DNA of 64,000 nt from Allobosea sp. GTDB taxonomy: Bacteria > Pseudomonadota > Alphaproteobacteria > Rhizobiales > Beijerinckiaceae. The notes under the pieces were generated by a model. That model was not told the origin of the DNA, ran no database searches, and was given only the letters and a program-made list of their open reading frames with translations. How positions within the stretch are numbered: the stretch's first letter is position 1; every line of letters starts with the position of its first letter. The stretch lies in NCBI GenBank assembly GCA_024231975.1, contig JAAEQB010000022.1:58412-122411 (forward strand), written 5' to 3'. Positions 16,443-24,540 of the stretch are shown here, in pieces. The position numbers and the translations under genes are program-made.

Positions 16443-17555
16443 CTAGGTGTCCCCTACAGGGAACACAAGGACTTCGTCCATCGCAATGTCGATGCCGACA
16501 TCCTCGCCCTCGGCGACCGAACCACGTAGCGACAACCGCGCCACCAGGGGCTTGTCGAGACCGTCGACCGCAAGCTCGACATGGTCGACCTCGCCGAGGA
16601 AGCGCCGCGTCACCATCCGCGCCTGCAGGCAGAAGCCCTTCGGCACCAGCCGGATCGCCTGCGGGCGGACACCAACGACCGCCGGTGTCCCATCCGCAAG
16701 GCCGGGCGCCGGAAACCGTCCGAGCGGGGTATCGACGGCACCATCCCGCGCAACAGCCTCGATTTCGGTAAGATCGCAGAAAAATCGGGCGGCAAAGAGG
16801 CTGGCGGGCCTACGATAGAGCTCTTCGGCCGTGCCGCTCTGGACGATCCGACCCTGCTGCATCAGCACGATCCGGTCGGCGACGCGCATCGCATCCTCGG
16901 GATCGTGGGTGACGATGATCGAGGTTGCGCCGATCTCCTGCAGCAGCGCCATGGTCTCGTCGCGCACCACATCGCGCAGACGGCGGTCGAGATTGGAGAA
17001 GGGCTCGTCCATCAGCAGCACGCCGGGCCGCGGAGCGACGGCTCGGGCGAGCGCGACACGCTGCTGCTCGCCCCCGGAAAGCATATGCGGATAGGCCTCG
17101 GCGAGGTCGGCGAGGCCGACGCGGGCGATGGCGCGCAGCGCCGTCGCATCGGCTTCGGCATTGCCATAGCCGCGCAGGCCGAAGCGGACGTTCTCGCGCA
17201 CCGAAAGATGGGGAAAGAGCGCGTAATCCTGGAACACAAGGCCAACCCCCCTCGCCTCCGGCTCGACGAAATGAGCGGGCGAGGAGACGTCGCGGCCTTC
17301 GAGCAGGACGCGGCCAGAACTCGGCCGCTCGACGCCAGCGGCGAGCCGCAGCAGCGTCGTCTTGCCGCAGCCGGAATGGCCGAGCAGCGCGACGATTTCG
17401 CCCGGCGCGACGCTGAGCGAGACATTGTCCAGCGCGGTCACCGTCCCGAATCGCTGGGTGACGCCATCGAAGCCGAGCGCCATCGGGATCGCGGCGCCGG
17501 CCGTGCCGCGCCGTCCCCACCCCAGCCAGCGCATCTTGCTTTCGGTCCCAGCCAA
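16443..17555 (-). CDS. ABC transporter ATP-binding protein, FbpC/PotA-like, orphan
   Basis: 370 residues. Cytoplasmic ATPase: Walker A GHSGCGKTTLLRL near residue 60, signature LSGGEQQRVALARAVAPR near residue 155, Walker B GVLLMDEPFSNLD and the H-loop IIVTHDPEDAMR. A C-terminal TOBE-like regulatory domain follows (VVGVRPQAIRLVPKG). The nearest family is the ferric/spermidine/thiamine-type importer ATPases. No permease or binding protein gene is adjacent. It sits between scpB and tatA, which are neighbours in related genomes as I recall, so it looks like an insertion. The start could be Met8 or Met25 instead. Confidence 0.85.
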   Translation of the reverse strand: MAGTESKMRWLGWGRRGTAGAAIPMALGFDGVTQRFGTVTALDNVSLSVAPGEIVALLGHSGCGKTTLLRLAAGVERPSSGRVLLEGRDVSSPAHFVEPEARGVGLVFQDYALFPHLSVRENVRFGLRGYGNAEADATALRAIARVGLADLAEAYPHMLSGGEQQRVALARAVAPRPGVLLMDEPFSNLDRRLRDVVRDETMALLQEIGATSIIVTHDPEDAMRVADRIVLMQQGRIVQSGTAEELYRRPASLFAARFFCDLTEIEAVARDGAVDTPLGRFPAPGLADGTPAVVGVRPQAIRLVPKGFCLQARMVTRRFLGEVDHVELAVDGLDKPLVARLSLRGSVAEGEDVGIDIAMDEVLVFPVGDT

Positions 17556-17599
17556 CTCGTTCTCCTGCCGGCCCGCCGGGCTCGATCGCCTGCGCTGTG

Positions 17600-18286
17600 C
17601 TAGCTGGCGTCGCCGTCGTCAAGCGGCGTGAACAGGTCGCCGAGCGGGTCCTCGTCGTCGCGTAAGGACGGATCGTCGTCGGGCACCGGCACGGTGAGGT
17701 CCTTGGCGAGGCGCCCTTCGATGAAGCCGGCGCCCTTCAGTTCCTCCAGCCCCGGCAGGTCGTCGATGCGGTCCAGCCCGAAATGGTCGAGGAAGGCGGG
17801 CGTCGTGCCGAAGGTCACCGGCCGCCCCGGCGAGCGCCGCCGGCCGCGCAGGCGCACCCAGCCGGCTTCGAGCAGGATGTCGAGCGTGCCCTTGGCGGTA
17901 GCGACGCCGCGGATCTCCTCGATCTCGGCCCGCGTCACCGGCTGGTGGTAGGCGATGATGGCGAGCGTCTCCAGCGCGGCGCGCGAGAGCTTGCGCGGCG
18001 GCTCGGCCTCGGGCGCGAGCAGATAGGCGAGATCCGGCGCGGTGCGGAAGGCATAGCCGCCGGCGACGCGGTGCAGCGTCACCCCGCGCAGCGCGTAGGT
18101 CTGCTGCAATTCGGCGATCACCCGCTCGATCGGCACGTTTGCCGGCACCGATTTCGCCAGTTCCTCAGCCGGGAGCGGCTGCACCGAGGCGAACAGCAGG
18201 GCCTCGACGATGCGGCAGGCGCGCGCCAGCGCCTCGTCGGCATCCCAGTCCTCCTCGTCCTCACGTTCGGCTTCAGCCACGGCCAT
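17600..18286 (-). CDS. scpB: segregation and condensation protein B
   Basis: 228 residues. Two winged-helix domains of the ScpB family: RIVEALLFASVQPLPAEELA near residue 25, LSRAALETLAIIAYHQPVTR near residue 100 and IEEIRGV. ScpB binds ScpA and with SMC forms the bacterial condensin that compacts and separates chromosomes. It follows scpA with a 6-nt gap. The acidic C-terminal tail (PVPDDDPSLRDDEDP) is a common lineage feature. Confidence 0.93.
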   Translation of the reverse strand: MAVAEAEREDEEDWDADEALARACRIVEALLFASVQPLPAEELAKSVPANVPIERVIAELQQTYALRGVTLHRVAGGYAFRTAPDLAYLLAPEAEPPRKLSRAALETLAIIAYHQPVTRAEIEEIRGVATAKGTLDILLEAGWVRLRGRRRSPGRPVTFGTTPAFLDHFGLDRIDDLPGLEELKGAGFIEGRLAKDLTVPVPDDDPSLRDDEDPLGDLFTPLDDGDAS

Positions 18287-18292
18287 GGCGCC

Positions 18293-19144
18293 TCACAGGC
18301 CGAGCGTCGGGGGCCGCGCCGAGCGGCGGCGGACATAGAGCGGCGAGAAGGCGCCGTCCTGGCGCAGGTCGAGCACCCCTTCGCGCACCATCTCCAGCAT
18401 GGCCGAAAGCGAGGAGGCCCGCACCGTCGCGGTCATCGTCTCGACCGGCAAGCCATGGCTGCGCATGTAGCGGGTGAGATAGCCGTCGATCGCGGTCCAG
18501 TCTCCGGCCTCGCCGACCAGCCGCGCCAGCGCCTCGCGTGCATCGACCAGCGACAGCACCTGGCGGTGCCCGACGCTCATCGGCTGGCGGATGCGCTTCT
18601 GGCGCTGCTGCGCATAGGCGGCCAGCAGGTCGTAGAGTTCGGCCTCCCAGGTCGGCCGGCCCGACGAGGCGATCACCTCCGGCGCACCGCGGGCAAAGAC
18701 GTCGCGGCCGAGCCGCTCACGGGTCGCGAGCCGCTGCGCAGCCGCACGGATCGTCTCCAGCCGCTTCAGGCGCAGCGCCAGCGCAGTGGCGAGATCGGCA
18801 GCGCTCGGCTCCTCGCCCTTGGGCGGCTCCGGCAGCAGCATGCGCGATTTGAGGTAAGCGAGCCAGGCCGCCATCACCAGATAGTCGGCGGCGAGCTCCA
18901 GGCGCAGCGCCCGCGCCGTCTCGATGAAGGAGAGGTACTGCTCGGCCAGCGCCAGGATCGAGATACGGGCGAGATCGACCTTCTGGCGGCGGGCAAGATC
19001 GAGCAGCAGGTCGAGCGGCCCCTCATAGCCGTCGACATCGATCACGAGCGAGGGTTCGCCGGACGCGCGTTCCGGCGTGCCGTCCTCCTGGAATGGCAGC
19101 TCAGCGGCCATCGATGGCCTGTTCCCCATGACCTGCCCCGCCAA
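18293..19144 (-). CDS. scpA: segregation and condensation protein A
   Basis: 283 residues. Kleisin subunit of SMC-ScpAB. The N-terminal SMC-neck-binding region contains DVDGYEGPLDLLLDLARRQK near residue 37 and IETARALRLELAADYLVMAA, and the C-terminal winged helix follows (SLSAMLEMVREGVLDL). The start is uncertain; MGNRPSMAAELPF begins a few residues further in. It is upstream of and tightly coupled to scpB, downstream of nagZ. Confidence 0.92.
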   Translation of the reverse strand: MAGQVMGNRPSMAAELPFQEDGTPERASGEPSLVIDVDGYEGPLDLLLDLARRQKVDLARISILALAEQYLSFIETARALRLELAADYLVMAAWLAYLKSRMLLPEPPKGEEPSAADLATALALRLKRLETIRAAAQRLATRERLGRDVFARGAPEVIASSGRPTWEAELYDLLAAYAQQRQKRIRQPMSVGHRQVLSLVDAREALARLVGEAGDWTAIDGYLTRYMRSHGLPVETMTATVRASSLSAMLEMVREGVLDLRQDGAFSPLYVRRRSARPPTLGL

Positions 19145-19179
19145 TCCGGCGGAGCAACAACCCCGGGGAGAGAATCAGC

Positions 19180-20193
19180 CTAACCGCCGCTCAAAGCAAG
19201 GGCGCTGGCAAGCTGGGCGCGGGTGCTGTCCACATCGAGCGGCTCCGGCTCGTGCCGGATGCGCGCCAGCGCCATGGCGGCGCGCCGGGCGCGCTGGCCA
19301 TTCATCTCCGGAACGGCCCCGGCGACCGCGACCATCTCCTCCATGATACCGTGGCAGTGCAGCACCACGTCGACGCCGGACCGGATCGCCGCCTTCGCCT
19401 TCTCTTCGAAGCTGCCCGACAGCGCCTTCATCGAGATGTCGTCGGTCATGATCAGACCGTCATAGCCGAGCTCGCCGCGCATGATCTCTCTAATGATCTT
19501 GCGCGAGATCGTCGCCGGCCGGCGCTTGTCGAGCGCGGTGAAGACGACATGCGCCGTCATCGCCAGCGGCATGTCGGCGAGATGCCGGAACGGCTGGAAA
19601 TCATGGGCACGCAGCTCGTCGAGGCTGGCTTCGACCACCGGCAGGTCATGATGGCTGTCGGCCTTGGCCCGGCCATGCCCGGGCATGTGCTTGATCACCG
19701 GCAGCACGCCGCCCGCCAGCAGCCCCTCGGCAGCCGCCCGGCCGAGCGTCGCCACCACGGCGGGATCGCGGGCATAGGCACGATTGCCGATCACGTCATG
19801 GCTGCCGGCGATCGGCACATCGAGCACCGGCAGACAGTCGACATCGATGCCGACGCTCTTCAGGTCATGCGCCATCAGGCGCGCCGAGAGCCGGACGATC
19901 TCGCGCTGCTGCACGGGATCGTTGATCGCGAGGAAGGCCAGCGCCGGCGGATAAGGCGGCCAGTGCGGCGGCCCCATGCGCTGCACTCGCCCGCCCTCCT
20001 GGTCGATCAGGATCGGCGCCTGCCAGCCGACGCAATCACGCATCTGCGCCGTCAGCGCAGCCACTTGCGCCGGATCCTGCGTATTCCGCTTGAACAGGAT
20101 GAAGCCCCAGGGCCGGGCATCGCGGAAGAAGGCCCGCTCGTCCGGGGTGAGGCTCGTGCCGAGGCAGCCGGCGATGAAGGCGCGCGAGGTCAT
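19180..20193 (-). CDS. nagZ: beta-N-acetylhexosaminidase NagZ
   Basis: 337 residues. Glycoside hydrolase family 3. It removes N-acetylglucosamine from anhydro-muropeptides in the cytoplasm during peptidoglycan recycling. Clear signatures: the GH3 loop KHMPGHGRAKADSHHDLPVV near residue 165 carrying the Asp/His pair, and LIMTDDISMKAL near residue 240, where the nucleophile Asp lies. The start MTSRAFIAGCLG fits the family; longer upstream extensions run through the repeat region. scpA is directly downstream. Confidence 0.93.
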   Translation of the reverse strand: MTSRAFIAGCLGTSLTPDERAFFRDARPWGFILFKRNTQDPAQVAALTAQMRDCVGWQAPILIDQEGGRVQRMGPPHWPPYPPALAFLAINDPVQQREIVRLSARLMAHDLKSVGIDVDCLPVLDVPIAGSHDVIGNRAYARDPAVVATLGRAAAEGLLAGGVLPVIKHMPGHGRAKADSHHDLPVVEASLDELRAHDFQPFRHLADMPLAMTAHVVFTALDKRRPATISRKIIREIMRGELGYDGLIMTDDISMKALSGSFEEKAKAAIRSGVDVVLHCHGIMEEMVAVAGAVPEMNGQRARRAAMALARIRHEPEPLDVDSTRAQLASALALSGG

Positions 20194-20250
20194 GGCGCCG
20201 TTATCGCCGATTCGGGGGCGATGAGCATTGCGTCGTTGCGGGGCGGTGCT

Positions 20251-20397
20251 TCCCTTCTCCCCTTGCGGGAGAAGGTGGCTCGGCGAAGCCGAGACGGATG
20301 AGGGGTCGCGCAGGCCTTTCAAGCCGGATTCCCACCGGGCCAACGACCAACGTCGCGAGACCCCTCACCCCAACCCTCTCCCACAAGGGGAGAGGGA
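20251..20397. repeat. inverted-repeat element between nagZ and the TRAP gene
   Basis: The left part has TCTCCCCTTGCGGGAGAAGG and ends near GATGAGGGGTC; the right part begins GACCCCTCACCCC and carries CTCTCCCACAAGGGGAGAGG. The outer halves are complementary and each half has its own small hairpin. It fills most of the 225-nt gap between the nagZ start and the TRAP-gene stop. The sequence style is that of dispersed palindromic elements seen in many Rhizobiales. Confidence 0.65.
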
Positions 20398-20418
20398 GCA
20401 GGTCGAGCATGACGGCCC

Positions 20419-21510
20419 CTATCGCAGCGACTGCGACGCCTGCGCATTGAAGGCGTCGAACGGCAATTCGGCGACGCGGAACCAGAGCTGCTCCTTCTTC
20501 CAGTACGGCAGGAAGGAATCCCACAGCGTCTTGAAGTTCGGATTCTTCGCCGCCTGGTCGGCATAGAGCGCGAAGGCCTCCTTGAAGGCGGCCTGCATCA
20601 CGTCCTGCGGGAAGGCGCGCAATTCCGCGCCGGCCGCGATGAGGCGCAGCAATGCATCCGGATTGCCATGATCGTATTTGGCGACGCAAAGCGCGTTCGC
20701 CTCGGCGCAGGCCGCCTCGACCACGGCGCGGTAATGCGCCGGCAGCCCGGCCCATTTCTCGCTGTTGGCGATGAAGCTGACATTGGCGCAGCCTTCCCAG
20801 AAGCCGGGATAGTAATAGTACTTCGCCACCTTCACGAAGCCGAGCTTCTCGTCGTCATAGGGGCCGGAGAACTCGGCCGCGTCGATCGTGCCGCGCTCCA
20901 GCGCCGGATAGATGTCGCCGCCGCCGAGCGTCTGCGGCACCACGCCGAGCTTGGCCATGATCTGACCGCCAAGGCCGGCGATGCGGAACTTCAGCCCCTG
21001 GAGATCCGCGGCGCTCTTGATCTCCTTGCGGAACCAGCCGCCCATCTGCGCGCCGGTGTTACCGGAAGGAATCGTGTGCACGCCGAACTTCTTCATCAGG
21101 TCGCGGCAGAGCTCCAGGCCACCGCCCTGGTAGAGCCAGGCGTTCTGCTGGCGGGTGTTGAGGCCGAAGGGCAGCGAGGTCTCGAAGGCGAAGGCGGTGT
21201 CCTTGCCGATATAGAAGCTCGCCAGCGTGTGGCTGCACTCGACCGTGCCGTTCTGGACGGCGTCGAGCGCCTGCAGCGCCGGCACGATCTCGCCGGCGGC
21301 GAAGGTCTGGATCTGGAAATTGCCGTCGGTCGCCTCGGCGACGCGCTTGGCGACATGGGTCGAGATGCCGAACAGCGTGTCCAGGCTCTTGGGATAGCTC
21401 GAGGTCAGGCGCCAGCTGATCTTCGGATTGGTTTGCGCGATCGCCGGCGCGGCGATGGTCGCGGCGGCAGCCCCGGCGGCGGTCGTCTTGATCAGCTTGC
21501 GGCGGTCCAT
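20419..21510 (-). CDS. TRAP transporter solute-binding protein (DctP/TakP-like), orphan
   Basis: 363 residues. Begins MDRRKLIKTTAAGAAAATIA, a twin-arginine-type signal. The mature part has the DctP-family GLKFRIAGLGGQIMAKLGVVP near residue 175 with the conserved Arg that pairs with the substrate carboxylate. The GTIDAAEFSGPYDDEKLGF segment resembles the subgroup that binds 2-oxo acids. No DctQ or DctM membrane genes are near, so its transporter partners must be encoded elsewhere. An arginase-family gene lies upstream on the same strand. Confidence 0.87.
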   Translation of the reverse strand: MDRRKLIKTTAAGAAAATIAAPAIAQTNPKISWRLTSSYPKSLDTLFGISTHVAKRVAEATDGNFQIQTFAAGEIVPALQALDAVQNGTVECSHTLASFYIGKDTAFAFETSLPFGLNTRQQNAWLYQGGGLELCRDLMKKFGVHTIPSGNTGAQMGGWFRKEIKSAADLQGLKFRIAGLGGQIMAKLGVVPQTLGGGDIYPALERGTIDAAEFSGPYDDEKLGFVKVAKYYYYPGFWEGCANVSFIANSEKWAGLPAHYRAVVEAACAEANALCVAKYDHGNPDALLRLIAAGAELRAFPQDVMQAAFKEAFALYADQAAKNPNFKTLWDSFLPYWKKEQLWFRVAELPFDAFNAQASQSLR

Positions 21511-21642
21511 GGTGTTCCTCTCATCTGGCGAGTGCTCGCCACCTTGCGGCGCGGCTCGTCTGGGTCGCTTGACGCTACCCCCACTGCCGCAACGGCAAAA
21601 CGGCGCGGCCGGAGGAGCGGCATGCGCCGGAGGCAGGACGCT

Positions 21643-22581
21643 TCAGCACGCGGCTCCGCGGGCCAGCAGCCCGGCGCCCAGCATGGCGAGCCGGCAGACC
21701 GTGCGCGTGCCGAGGCCGTCGATATCGGCCTCCGGAACGAATTCGACGATGTTGAAGCCGATGATCGGAGCCCGCTCCGCCACACCGTTCAGCAGCGTGA
21801 CGACATCGCCATAGGTGAGCCCGCCGGGCGTGCGGCCGAGCACCGCGGGCACGACGGCGGGATCGAAACCGTCGACATCGAAGCAGACCACCACCGGCCG
21901 GCCCGGCGGAACGGCTTCGATCGCCGGCGCCATCCCCTTCGCCCGCAGGGTGCTCATGTCGATCAGTTGCGCGCCAGCAGCCTTCGCCTCCGCCACGTCC
22001 GAGGGCCGGGCGCTGCCGGTGCCGCGAGCGCCGACCTGGACGATCGTCCTGACGCCGTCGAGCTCGGACGCCCGACGCATCGTGCTCGACAGCCCGAAGC
22101 GCTCGCCCTCGACCTCCTCGCGCCAGTCGATATGAGCATCGACCTGCAGGATGGTGATCTCGCCTCGTTCGGCGAAGGCAGCGAGCGCCGGAATCTGGAC
22201 GCTGTCGTCGCCTCCGAGCAGCAATGGTGCGGCGCCCCGCGCCAACAAAGCTCGATAGGCATCCGCGATTCGCGCGCGATTGCCGGGCAGGTCGTCGGGG
22301 TCGAAGGCGAGATCGCCGCAATCGACCAGCCGCCCTCCGTCAGGCAGCAGCGGCCCGCCGAGATCGAAATCGTAATGCGTGAGCTTGCCGACCTGGGCCG
22401 TGCTGGCATGGCGGATCGCGGCCAGCGCCGATTCGCTATGGGGGCGGCCGGATGCATAGGGCGTAGCGGCCGGAATACCGATGACCGCGACAGCCCCCTG
22501 CGGCACGGCCTCCGGCGCAGAGCTCTCGCAATCGAGGAAACGCGGGTCGACGGCGCGGCTGGAAATCGGATCGGGAGACAT
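21643..22581 (-). CDS. arginase/agmatinase (ureohydrolase) family protein
   Basis: 312 residues. Manganese-type ureohydrolase fold: LLLGGDDSVQIPALAAF near residue 115, TILQVDAHIDWREEV near residue 140 and VVCFDVDGFDPAVVP near residue 225. Four Asp ligands are visible. The usual first-motif His (GGDHS) is Asp here (GGDDS), so metal binding may differ. Family enzymes hydrolyse arginine, agmatine, guanidinobutyrate or similar compounds to urea. A urea importer is encoded 35 kb away, but no direct link can be claimed. Confidence 0.83.
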   Translation of the reverse strand: MSPDPISSRAVDPRFLDCESSAPEAVPQGAVAVIGIPAATPYASGRPHSESALAAIRHASTAQVGKLTHYDFDLGGPLLPDGGRLVDCGDLAFDPDDLPGNRARIADAYRALLARGAAPLLLGGDDSVQIPALAAFAERGEITILQVDAHIDWREEVEGERFGLSSTMRRASELDGVRTIVQVGARGTGSARPSDVAEAKAAGAQLIDMSTLRAKGMAPAIEAVPPGRPVVVCFDVDGFDPAVVPAVLGRTPGGLTYGDVVTLLNGVAERAPIIGFNIVEFVPEADIDGLGTRTVCRLAMLGAGLLARGAAC

Positions 22582-22717
22582 CGGGCGGCCTGCATCGCTG
22601 GAGATTCAGTCCAGCCTGCCCCGCCGGGAAAGCCCAGCGCAAGCAAAAGCCGGCCGCGACTCTCGCGGCCGGCCTGGGTTCTGTCGAAGGCGGAGCCTGC
22701 GGCTCCGCTTGGCCCGC

Positions 22718-24352
22718 TCAATTCTTGGCGATGAAGCACTGCCCGCCGGCGGCCTGCAGCGCCGAGCACATCGAGCTCGCATCCTCGCGCGAGTACGGGC
22801 CGACGCGCAGGCGGTAGACCGTCTTGCCGTTGAGTTCGGTCTTGCGCACGATCGGGCTCTGGCCGTTGAGCTGGCCGGGATATTTGCGCTGCAGCGCCGC
22901 GAAGGTGGCGCGCGCCTCGGCCTCGCTGCCCGGCGCGCCGAGCTGCACGGCGAAGCCGCCATTCGGGTCGGCCCGTGGGGCGGTCGCCGCCGGCGGCTCG
23001 GCCTGCTGCGGTGCGAGCGCAGCTGTGCGAGTGTTGGCCTGAGGCGTCTGCGCAGCCGGCGGGGCCGCCGGGGCGGCGGCGCGCTCCTGCGTCTTCGGCG
23101 CCGTGGCCGGCGTCGCGCCCGGCTGCTGCGGACGCGCAGCCGCCTGGGCGGTCTGGACCGGGGTCGCCGAGGCCGGGCGGTTCGACGGAGCCGAGCCGGT
23201 CACGATGCCCTGTCCAACGCCGTTCGTCGCAGCGGCATTCGCCGGCGCCGGCGTGCCGTCGGGACGGATCGCGACGGTGCGGACCTTGCGCGGCTCGCCG
23301 AGGCCCGGCACGGCCGGGATCGGCACCAGGCCGGGCTCGGTGGAAGCGAGACCTGCGGCGGCGGTATCGGTCGGCGTGATCGCGCCGTTCGAGGCCTGCG
23401 TCGGACGCGGCGCCATGGAGCGCGCCGCCTGCTGCACGTCGACCGGCTGCTCCTCGCGGCTGACCACCTTGGTCTTGTCGGCGCTGGCGTCGCCGCTGCG
23501 CTCGTAAATCTGCTTGTTCTGGTTCGGAATCTCGGCGCCGCCCGGATTGACGGGAGCGACCTTGGACGGGCCGGTATCGGCCGCGATCACCGGCGGCTGG
23601 CCGTTGACGCCGGCCGGTTTCCCGTTGCGGAAGACCATGGCGGCGCCGACGCCACCGACCGCGACGATGACCAGCGCCGCCGCCGTCAGCATGCCCTTGC
23701 GCGACCGCGAGCGCCGGAAGTCGCGAGGCTCGTCCTCGGCATCCTGATGCTGCGCGTCATAGTCCGGCGCGGCCTGATGATAGTCCGGCGCAGGCTGCGG
23801 AGCATAGGCGTGCGGCTGCGCATAGACCTGCCCTGCCGCCTCGTCGAGGTCGCGCGGCTGCTCGGGGACATAGGCGTGCGGCCCGTCCTGCTGCATCGCA
23901 TAGGGCTGCGCGCGCGTCGGAAGCGGTTCCGGTTCGTCATAATCGTGCACCGGGGCCGCAGGTGCCTTCGCGACGGGCTGCGGCGACGCAGTGCGCACCG
24001 GTTCGGTCCGGCGCAGCAGCGCCTCGAACTCGTCGAGCGCGCCGCGCACATCGGCCGGCGGCGGGGCGGACTGCACCGGCGGCGCGGTGACCAGCGTCGG
24101 CTGGAAGCTCGGCTCGGTCCGGTGGCCGGACCAGGAAGCGGGCTGCGGTGCAGGCGGAGCCACGGGACGCGCCTGTTCGGCGGGGCGACCGGCGAAGAGC
24201 TCCTTCAGCGGATCGTCCTGACCGACGAGGCGGGTCAACTCCATCAGCGGATCGGAAGCCGCGCCCGGCTTCTGCGGCTGGGCCGCCCCGCGCAGCTGAC
24301 GCTCCAGATCGTCGAGATCGAGGGCGAAACGGTTTCTAGCTGGCTCGCTCAT
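22718..24352 (-). CDS. SPOR-domain envelope/cell-division-associated protein
   Basis: 544 residues. A cytoplasmic low-complexity N-terminal half rich in Pro/Gln/Tyr/Asp is followed by one membrane helix (GMLTAAALVIVAVGGVGAAM, near residue 230), a long Ala/Pro/Gln periplasmic linker and a C-terminal SPOR domain (FAVQLGAPGSEAEARATFAA to the end), which binds denuded septal peptidoglycan in characterised members. The start MSEPARNRFALDLDDLERQ is chosen over an ATG 30 nt upstream as the better family N-terminus. It follows argS on the same strand, the usual Rhizobiales order. Confidence 0.87.
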   Translation of the reverse strand: MSEPARNRFALDLDDLERQLRGAAQPQKPGAASDPLMELTRLVGQDDPLKELFAGRPAEQARPVAPPAPQPASWSGHRTEPSFQPTLVTAPPVQSAPPPADVRGALDEFEALLRRTEPVRTASPQPVAKAPAAPVHDYDEPEPLPTRAQPYAMQQDGPHAYVPEQPRDLDEAAGQVYAQPHAYAPQPAPDYHQAAPDYDAQHQDAEDEPRDFRRSRSRKGMLTAAALVIVAVGGVGAAMVFRNGKPAGVNGQPPVIAADTGPSKVAPVNPGGAEIPNQNKQIYERSGDASADKTKVVSREEQPVDVQQAARSMAPRPTQASNGAITPTDTAAAGLASTEPGLVPIPAVPGLGEPRKVRTVAIRPDGTPAPANAAATNGVGQGIVTGSAPSNRPASATPVQTAQAAARPQQPGATPATAPKTQERAAAPAAPPAAQTPQANTRTAALAPQQAEPPAATAPRADPNGGFAVQLGAPGSEAEARATFAALQRKYPGQLNGQSPIVRKTELNGKTVYRLRVGPYSREDASSMCSALQAAGGQCFIAKN

Positions 24353-24540
24353 GACATGATCCATTCCAGCGCATGCCGCCACCCATCAAAGGACGCCGCC
24401 ACAGCGCGGTCAATCTGACGAAAGCCTTAGCCGACCCGCCTTCCGGCATGCCGGCCAACGCCGCCTTCGTATCGGACCCGGCGGGCGCTGGCCGGATCGT
24501 TCTGATCCGCAAAGCACCCGATGCGCCGGGATGGATCCCG

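Noticed and set aside
22481..24418. 645-codon plus-strand frame opposite the arginase and SPOR genes
   Set aside because: Runs of Arg and Gly with no domain; the minus-strand genes have recognised families and proper starts.
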